Shown one piece after another: positions 56,643 to 64,000 of a stretch of DNA of 64,000 nt. The DNA lies in assembly GCA_963662155.1 (NCBI GenBank), contig OY759270.1, forward strand, positions 8,214,461 through 8,278,460, written 5' to 3'. Made by a program: the position numbers and the translations under genes. Position 1 is the stretch's first letter. Each line of letters starts with the position of its first letter. The stretch comes from Lamellibrachia columna (lineage: Eukaryota; Annelida; Polychaeta; Sabellida; Siboglinidae). Below the pieces are notes generated by a model that was not told the DNA's origin, made no database searches, and saw only the letters and a list, made by a program, of their open reading frames with translations.

Positions 56643-59600
56643 CTGGAAAAAAGAGAAGCACATTTGCATTCGCTTTTTCAATACAATACAATAGACACAC
56701 TTCTATTGCACTAAACTGTTGTGTGACCGTCGCATGAAGTACAGAGAAACCAACCGGGATGGAGTTTTTGGAACACCAACTACCGGGGTAGGCTATGAAG
56801 TGGATAAGTAAGTATTGCACTAAAATCCTCGGGAAACCCCGAGTCAGCACTCCTCCAAAACAATTAACCTGCTAACCGATTAGAAACTGCATTAAGCAGT
56901 TTCTAATCGGTTAGCAGTTGTGAACATCTGGATAGGTACGCTGAGGAGCTATAGAGGATAAGCAAGTTTAAACAGTTGTGAACATCTGGATAGGTACGCT
57001 GAGGAGCTATAGAGGATAAGCAAGTTTAAACAGGTGGGTTTTCAGGTGACATAAAAATTTTATTATATTTCCTGCTGACTTAATGCCAATAAGAAGGTGT
57101 GTTCCACACAGTTGGTGTGGCAACTGAGAAAGCTCTAGTTCCGACATTTGTCTTAAAGCCTAATTTCAATGCTCTCTCTCTACAAAACAGCCACCTAGAA
57201 ATAATGCCTACATAAATAAAATGAAGAAATTACTCTCTTTAAAGCACTACTGTTGAGAATGTAGTACACTTCGACCATTCTGAACTACAACTGTTTAATC
57301 TAAATAATACTTTAATTATGCCATTTTAAACAAATGCAAAGGGTTGCTAATTTTCAGTTTGATCTATTTTATTTGATCTATTAAACACAACAAATTTGCA
57401 AAAGCTACCGGGTAGTAAAAATAGCAGAATCCAGGACTGCCTTACTGCAGTAATTGAAATACAACTACCAGTATCATACATTTATGCAGACCATTGTAAG
57501 AAACATAAAAAAAATCTTAGTGAAACAAGGTATGTGTGCCATCTGCAGGTGGATTTAATAGCACGCTGATGACCTCGAGTAGTATTGTGAAAGGCACATA
57601 ACATTATCAACACTGTTCTTTATATATCAAACACATCTGCTCATGAAAAAGCAGGAAACGTCCTCCTGCACTCAACTCGCATCAGTTTTTAGCGTTTTTC
57701 TTTGTTTTTAATGTGTTGTTTTACGGGTCGCAATTTTAATGTGCCGTTCTTGTTTGCGGTGAACCCACAGGTGAGAAAATGTGAAATCAGTTGAGACTAA
57801 AGAAATTAAATGTACTTAAAATGGACTCATGTGCTACAAACAGATCGATTTTACCATGAATATTTTTTGCTTATGAAAATTACAAAAAAGCGGGACATTT
57901 CGTCCAAAAAGAGGAAAAGTGGTATTTCCTGCCCAAAACAGTAACATTGAAACCTATGTAAACAGACCCATAAATTGCCTCACCGTTGCCTTGCCAGGTT
58001 TCCATTCTGCAGGACAAACTTCACTATTCTTGTCAGCATACTGGAAGGCCTGAACCAGACGCAGTGTTTCGTCGACTGACCGCCCTACTGGAAGGTCATT
58101 CATGGTGATCTGACGGAGTATCCCCATATCATCAATGATAAACAGTCCTCTGTAGACAGAAATATCATGTCTTAATAAGCTATAAATCATAATGAGATTT
58201 TGGGGAACCTTCCATTATGTCAATTCCAATTACACATGTCGATTCTACCTAAAAAAGACCAATTCTAAAATACCAATTCCATATTGAAATAACAATACAT
58301 GAATAGAGCAACAATAGACATACTCAACGCCAAAAATAACATCTATTTTAGAGCATTTAATTTCTGCATATTAAGGTATGTAATGACAAACAAATATGAT
58401 ATATGTAACATATTATATATTATTTATTATTTGTAGTGAAAAATTTGAATTAAAAAGTTATATGATGTAATTGAAAAAGTAATTAAAAAGTAATAGAAAA
58501 TACAAATTACAATTTCACCAATTCCAATTACTTTTAAAAGCAAAACACCAATTCTGGAGTGGGATTTGGCATTTCAATTCCAATTGCAAAAGTTTGATCA
58601 TAATTAGTCGGAATGCAGTTACTGGCTGAGCAACTGAGTTTTTGGTTATATTTTTCCCCAGAGAATACATCCAGCACTTGCAAAAAATCCTGAATGGATT
58701 ACCTTCAAATTAGGTAAAAATACTCACTAGTAGACTATTTAAAGGAAAACAAAAGTCATGGTTTTAGGCCTATGCACCTAAGAGTTATTAAAAAATAACT
58801 ATTCAACTGGGAGACTTTTGGGTGGGTTTAATCAATCATGTGACAAAAGCTAAAATGGCAAAGAGTTACCACAAACTAGGTATTGTGATTTCCTATGAAT
58901 AAGTTTTGCATTATTTAAAAGTTCTGTAAAATCCAAATACTAAAAATATAATTCAGCTCCATAAATTTGATGACTTTGAATCCACATATACTGGTAATAC
59001 ATATATTTTAACATTAATATAAACCAGCACCATTCATTAAAAAAACTTCTCAACTTAAATTTAAACATTCTGACGGGTAAGGGAGGGACTTAAAATCACC
59101 AAAGCATCACCTCAAGGTATGGCCTGCATTCTCAAGATAGACGCCATAATCCTTAGCAATAGTGTGAGTCAGGTCGGACAACAGAGGGATGTTTATTTTT
59201 CCAAGTCCACCTTGGTTTCGTGGGGTGTTGATCCTGAAATTAAACACACATTTAGAGCACACACAGTCATTTGGCATTAACTGAACCTTATTATGGTTGC
59301 ATTAAGCAGTTGGTAATTATTTAGCTTGAGTCAATTATTATACATTTGTAATCTTTCAACCGGATGTGTTATCAGTGGCTGAATTGTCTAGTAATGCTTT
59401 AAAGTTGTACGTAACTACATATTGCAAGATTGAGCAAGCAAAAACCTTGTGACCTTTTCTCTCACAAATTCACACCTATACCTTCAAAAAATTAACATTA
59501 TGCAAAGGTTATGAAGACATTACTTGGGACTTTGAGAGTTCTTATGAAGTCTGCTACAGGTACAGTACTACTAAAAAACATGTAGCAACAGTTAAGTTAG

Positions 59601-61865
59601 TCCAAGTCTGAAAAAAATTCACAACCACTGCCATCATGCCACTGATATTCTGAACAGGTTTTGTCAAAATCACATTCGCCAGCTCTTTTAGTCATGTCAC
59701 AAAAGTGCCCACCCTAAAAATTGGCGTTTTTTGCCAAATGATATTAATACGCCTACCAGTGTTTCGGGAATGTCACCACCAAAATACCTACACTTCTTCA
59801 AATCTGCTTCATACTGCAACATCTCACTACAAAGATGCAACATTTCGAACGTTCCAACCTTGCTGGCTGATTACAGTTACTTCTTGGCAAATAAAATCAC
59901 TGAAATATGTACTAAATTACGTAGTTTTAAGCATTACGTGTCAGTTCTAATATCTTCTAGTTCTAATATCAAACCCTAAGGAGACTTACCAGGCAAGATG
60001 TGTGAATTGTGAATCAACAGAGCATGCTACAACACGAGTGTTGATATCATGGAACTCCCCAATTCGATCACTAAACGCGATGATTTCTGTTGGACACACA
60101 AATGTACTGAAAAAGAAATCAAGAGCATTGCTAATCAATGTAACCAAATTAATAATATTTATTTTGTGGTTGTTATTTTCTAGTGAAGCAAACAAAATAT
60201 TCAAAACTATTAAAAGACATGGAACATTAGTAAAAATTAAAAATATATAACACAGGGTTGGCACTGTTTCTTCCAAAGGTTTTTTTTTGCAATTCTCCCA
60301 CACAAGAAAACATTTTCTTCTTGAATAATGCAGTTGAAACTCAAGTTTTAAAGCAAATGCAAACTGGATTATTCCATATGAAACCAACCAAGAAAAGGCC
60401 AAAATGTTCTCAACCCCCTCCGATTTTAATGAAATTTGGTACACCTGTTGGAACTGTACTGATATTTATTTATTAAAAATTTCAGACTTGTGAGTGAAAT
60501 GGCTTGAGAGGTATTGCATATTATTGGGGGGAAATGACAACAAAGTCACGTTACTTCTTAGCTATACCGTGAAATCAAGCTATCTGCGCTCATTGTTACG
60601 ACAACAGTTATATTGTCAATTGAAACTATGTCCATTGTGCCAACAGTAAACATAAATGCTACGTTTTTGGTAACCGACCATTAATAAGCCATACACCATT
60701 ATAAATTAAATGTTACTCATGTGGTGCCGCCGATAAGAGGGATAACTTCTGTTGTGGAATCGTTACAGGAATTTTTTTTGAGTGATTTCAAGATAGCATA
60801 ACCTCAACTTCTGTCCGGCACTTCAGGATTATTTCTATATGTGTAGAGATGAATAATAAATAAACCTTTTGGCCAACTTTTGCTGAATCGACATTACTCT
60901 GTGTGGGTCAAATTTGGGTTTTGATAACAATGTTACCATAATATTGCATTTTACAAGAACATTTAGTCAGGGAGGTGCTTTCAAGATAGCGAAACCTCAA
61001 TTTGTTTGCCTTTTGGGACTTTTGGGGTCTAATGGATTTCAAACAACCTTTAAAGTTTTATTACTTTCATTTCATGGTAGTCGGCCACCTTAACACATAT
61101 GTAGACATAACTTTGGCCCTAATAGTGCTATGGTACTAATATTGGTCTTAATGAAGCTAAGACATTGGTCTATATACACATATGTATCACATGGCAGTGA
61201 TTGGGGTTTACTCATTGTGGGGGTATCAGGTCATGACCTTTGCAATAAAATGTATGTTTTAGTTTCATGTTAAGGCCAATATCTTTAGCACCATTAGGAC
61301 CAAAGTTATGAATACATGTACGTGTTAAGAGGTAACACAATCTGTTTTAATTTTTATCATTAATATGCAATAACAATAAAATATTTCACTCACAAGTCTG
61401 AAATTTCACATAGGTGAATTTCACAATAGTTCTAACATGCTGTGGGGGGAGGGTCAAGAATTTTGTTGATTGATTTCATATGGAATGACCCAACTACATT
61501 TCATGCATTATGACATTATCCTACTTTATGTGGTAATCAATAAAAAAATGGTTGTTTAAGCTGGGGTAGCCAGTTGACATCATCAACTTTCTGTCTTCTT
61601 ATTAGGGCCGTATCACATCCCCAACTTGGGAGGTAAGTTGTTCATTCACTTGAGTTGATCGAATAATTTAAATAACTGCTTGTAATTATTGTACATGTGT
61701 AGACATCCAATGTTTTATGGTAAATCATCACAGTTCATTTCACTTACAAGTCAAGTGGATAGAAGAAAAACACAATGTACTGTCCTTTGAAGTCCGACAA
61801 CTTGATCTGAGAGAACTTTCCATCTACGACAGCTGTACCTTCCCAGAAAGGTGCTGCTTTAGAAA
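56589..61865 (-). CDS. PRDX4: peroxiredoxin-4-like typical 2-Cys peroxiredoxin, five exons, 5' end missing
   Basis: Thiol peroxidase that reduces H2O2. In animals PRDX4 is the secretory-pathway member and passes oxidising equivalents to protein disulphide isomerase. Exons: 61865-61748, 60106-59990, 59233-59111, 58149-57984, 56642-56589 (stop 56,591-56,589). All borders are AG/GT and all phases agree. Blocks in order: [32 protein letters not shown] (peroxidatic Cys), [87 protein letters not shown] (resolving Cys), and [35 protein letters not shown] and IIPDP favour PRDX4 over PRDX1/2. Both GGLG and the C-terminal YF are present, the pair linked to sensitivity to over-oxidation. About 190 residues are covered. 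The signal-peptide exon is not seen up to 64,000 and is probably outside the window. Confidence 0.95.
56869..56917. repeat. perfect hairpin, 22-bp arms, 5-base loop
   Basis: Arms CTGCTAACCGATTAGAAACTGC and its complement around ATTAA, in the last PRDX4 intron. It directly precedes a 58-bp tandem duplication. Confidence 0.95.
56915..57030. repeat. 58-bp tandem duplication
   Basis: CAGTTGTGAACATCTGGATA through AGCAAGTTTAAA occurs twice without a break and with no differences that I can see, so it is recent. Confidence 0.95.
57984..58149 (-). CDS. PRDX4: PRDX4 exon with the resolving Cys
   Basis: [40 protein letters not shown], then [13 protein letters not shown]. Acceptor CTGTCTACAG, donor ACG|GTGAGG. 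Confidence 0.95.
58741..58830 (+). repeat. dispersed repeat family A fragment
   Basis: AAAGGAAAACAAAAGTCATG then GGCCTATGCACCTAAGAGTT, matching the start of the 1665 copy. Lies in a PRDX4 intron. Confidence 0.65.
59111..59233 (-). CDS. PRDX4: PRDX4 exon with the GGLG motif
   Basis: [20 protein letters not shown], then [20 protein letters not shown]. Acceptor ATTTCAG, donor AG|GTGATG. Confidence 0.95.
59990..60106 (-). CDS. PRDX4: PRDX4 exon with the peroxidatic Cys
   Basis: [18 protein letters not shown], then [19 protein letters not shown]. Acceptor CTTTTTCAG, donor TG|GTAAGT. Confidence 0.95.
60250..61740. other. PRDX4 intron 2, mostly unassigned
   Basis: A CAGGGTTGGCACTGTTTCTT phrase at about 60,254 resembles the end of the 55,223 element. 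The rest shows no gene. Confidence 0.35.
61748..61865 (-). CDS. PRDX4: PRDX4 exon with [15 protein letters not shown]
   Basis: Acceptor TATTTCAG, donor TT|GTAAGT. Begins with two bases of a split codon, so an upstream exon ending in one base is required. Confidence 0.93.
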
Positions 61866-62005
61866 CTGAAATAGAAATTGGTGGTTGTTATAGATTATTC
61901 AGGATTAGAGTTTATGTAACTTGAGTTACTTGACAGGACTGTATAATTACTTTCCTCCAATGCCCATATATATGTTATCTAAATTTCTAGAGTACAGGAA
62001 CACAA

Positions 62006-62110
62006 ATGTGTGTGCATGTGTGTGTTGGTGTGTGTGTGTGCATGTGTGTGTGCATGTGTATGAGTGTGGGTGTGTGTGTGACACTGTGTGACACTATGCG
62101 CATGTGTGTG
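62006..62110. repeat. impure (GT)n tract
   Basis: GTGTGTGCATGTGT-type degenerate purine/pyrimidine alternation in the intron upstream of the first recognised PRDX4 exon. Confidence 0.85.
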
Positions 62111-62689
62111 CGAGCATAGCATATGTGCTATATACTGATGTAGCCATGTACAACTGATTATGAAACAATATTATCAACACTCTTCAGGAGCCAAACAAAG
62201 ACACATATTACACAGTGTATCACAGACACAGTAGAATATGTGTGCATACATAGTGTATAATAATTAATGCAAAGGGCTATGACCACAATATTTATCAACA
62301 AATGTTGTGAGAAACCGGTAATTAACTCTCTAACTGAGTGTAACACACTTCGTTTCGCTTTGACATGCAGTTGTGATTTTTCTCAAAAGTTGAAGTGTAA
62401 TCTGTCTGTGGCATTGTAGGGGAAGGCAGTGTTAGTTGATCAACAGTGACAGTTACATGGTACCACCCAGTGATTGAATATGTTATTAGAACACGATTGA
62501 CATATACTAGGTGACATCTGTCACAACAGTCAGAACATGTGAGCTAAAAGTATGTTTTTTTGTGTGTTTTGAAACTTTTGGTAATTGTGATTAATGTCTG
62601 CTGGTGTGTAAACTATTAACGCATGTGACCAGACCTTATTGTCTGTGCACTAACAAATGGTTTAATGGAAGAAGACTATTTACATCACT

Positions 62690-64000
62690 TCACACATTAA
62701 TGTATTGAAAAATGGAAAGAACAGTCCCATAAGAGCTGATAAATATAGGGAAATCAACAAAGAAATCAGAAAAGGCATGAAAGATGCCAAAGAAAATTGG
62801 ATATGAGAGCAGAGCAGCGAAATAGAAGACAACCTGAACAAGAACAATAACAAAAGAGCATTCCAAGTCGTAAAAGATCTGACGAGGGAGAAGAAAGGAA
62901 GAATAAACACCATCCATGACAAGTCAGGAAAATGCCTCACAGAAGAAAGAGAGATTATCAATCGATGGACAGAGTACTGCGCCGAGTTATACAACAGCCA
63001 GATCAAAGGAAATGCGGCGGTACTGGACAGAAGATTGGCCTACTCCATGGACCCAATCAATGCTCATCACACTTCCAAAAAAAGGCAACATACAACTGTG
63101 TCAAAACTACCGGACAATCAGCCTCATCAGCCACCCAAGCAAAGTCATGTTGAAGGTCATCCTTAACAGACTCAAGCCACAAGCGGAGAACATTATCGCT
63201 GAAGAACAGGCCGGCTTTCGAGAAGGACACAGTATTACAGAGCGAACTTTCAATCTTAGAATCCTCTGTGAAAAGCACTTGCAGCACCAACAAAATCTCT
63301 ACCATGTCTTTACTGACTTCAAGAAGGCATTTGACATGGTATGGCATGCAGCCTTATGGGCAACCATGAGGAAATACAACATTGGTGTCAACCTTGTTCT
63401 AGTCATAGAACATCTTTAAGACAAGGCCATCAGCGTAGTCCTCATGAATGGTACCTTGGGGAATGGTTTTGCACCATTATTGGAGTCCACCAGGGCTGTC
63501 TTCTCTTATCCACTCCATTTAACATATTTTTGGAGAGGATCATACTGACGCCCTTGAAGATCATGTAGGAACAGTCAGCATTGGAAGCAGGATAGTAACA
63601 AATTTATGCTTTGCAGATGATATTGATGGCTTAGTAGGGGATGAACAGGAGCTTGTCAACCTAGTGAGCTGCATCGCCAAAACATTTACGTACTACGGAA
63701 TGGAAATGAAAACCAAGCTAATGGCCAACAACATCAATGGCATCAACAAGAAGATCAACGTGAGGGACAAAGATTAGAAACAGTGTCCAGCTTCAAGTAC
63801 CTGGGTTAGTTGTTCCAGACAAGGGACCAAACCTGAGATCATTTCAAGGATTGCCCAGACAACAGCAATGCTGACAAGACTGAAACCAATATGGAAAGAT
63901 AAAAACATCACCCTTCGATCCAAAATCAGACTGATGTGATCACTTGCCATGTCAATATTTCTATGTATGCATGTGAGACATGGACTCTTACAGCCGAACT
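62690..64000 (+). mobile_element. RTE-like LINE reverse transcriptase, decayed, runs off the window
   Basis: Plus-strand blocks in order: EINKEIRKGMKDAKENWI, NNKRAFQVVKDLTREKKGRI, FGREIINRWTEYCAELYN (frame changes), SMLITLPKKGNIQLCQNYRT, ISLISHPSKVMLKVILNRLK, EEQAGFREGHSITERTFNLR, HVFTDFKKAFDMVWH, GVHQGCLLSTP, LCFADDIDGL, SFKYLG and MYACETWTL. This is an RT with FADD at about 63,612, followed by the usual end region. Open only at 62,916-63,419; the rest has stops and a deletion. Confidence 0.88.

Noticed and set aside
59986..60444. 152-codon minus-strand frame as a single protein
   Set aside because: Only its last 39 codons are the PRDX4 exon; the rest is intron read through before the acceptor.
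62158..62346. Minus-strand 62-codon frame as a candidate PRDX4 first exon
   Set aside because: No signal peptide followed by the expected Cys/Tyr-Gly-Gly region, and no donor in the required phase.

Overview
The window is nuclear DNA from an intron-rich, repeat-rich animal. It is AT-rich overall and has GT-AG introns of 0.2 to 5 kb. It also holds long microsatellites, APE-type LINEs (CR1/L2-like and RTE-like), pogo-like and hAT DNA transposons, and small TIR elements. Nothing here fixes the species. The repeat mix and the SENP6 and PRDX4 homologues suit a marine invertebrate, but that is inference.

Layout. About 1-15,000 is mostly intergenic or repetitive. It holds a LINE 3' end, a 253-bp GTGC array, a diverged dispersed repeat in direct and inverted copies, one candidate secreted-protein first exon (3971-4151, minus), an RTE-like endonuclease remnant, and a TIR family carrying the motif GGGGCAAGTTGTTACA. 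From 39,594 down to 15,011 on the minus strand lies one large gene rebuilt here exon by exon. It is a SENP6-type SUMO protease in 19 coding exons of about 1,685 codons. A glutamine-rich N-terminus is followed by low-complexity linkers, a CxxC...CxxC zinc-ribbon-like module, a SUMO-interaction-like motif, and a split catalytic domain carrying His, Asp and Cys. All splice phases agree except at one junction, where an old reverse transcriptase fragment lies in the intron. Its introns hold two hAT insertions with perfect 8-bp target duplications, a pogo-like element inside a CR1 copy, and two minisatellites that touch splice sites. A third hAT insertion with a perfect duplication, with a pogo-like element nested in it, lies just 5' of the first recognised exon.

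45,393-53,176 is a LINE cluster. It has one CR1-type element on the minus strand with an intact 957-codon endonuclease/reverse transcriptase frame and the end of an SGNH-hydrolase-like ORF1. Next come a decayed relative, a 110-bp inverted repeat, and two further CR1 copies head to tail. From 61,865 down to 56,589 on the minus strand are five coding exons of a typical 2-Cys peroxiredoxin of PRDX4 type, lacking only the first (signal peptide) exon. The window ends in a decayed RTE-like LINE.

The two host genes act in separate processes: SUMO-chain removal in the nucleus, and peroxide-coupled thiol oxidation in the secretory pathway. They share only strand and proximity. No RNA genes, CRISPR arrays or prokaryotic features were seen.
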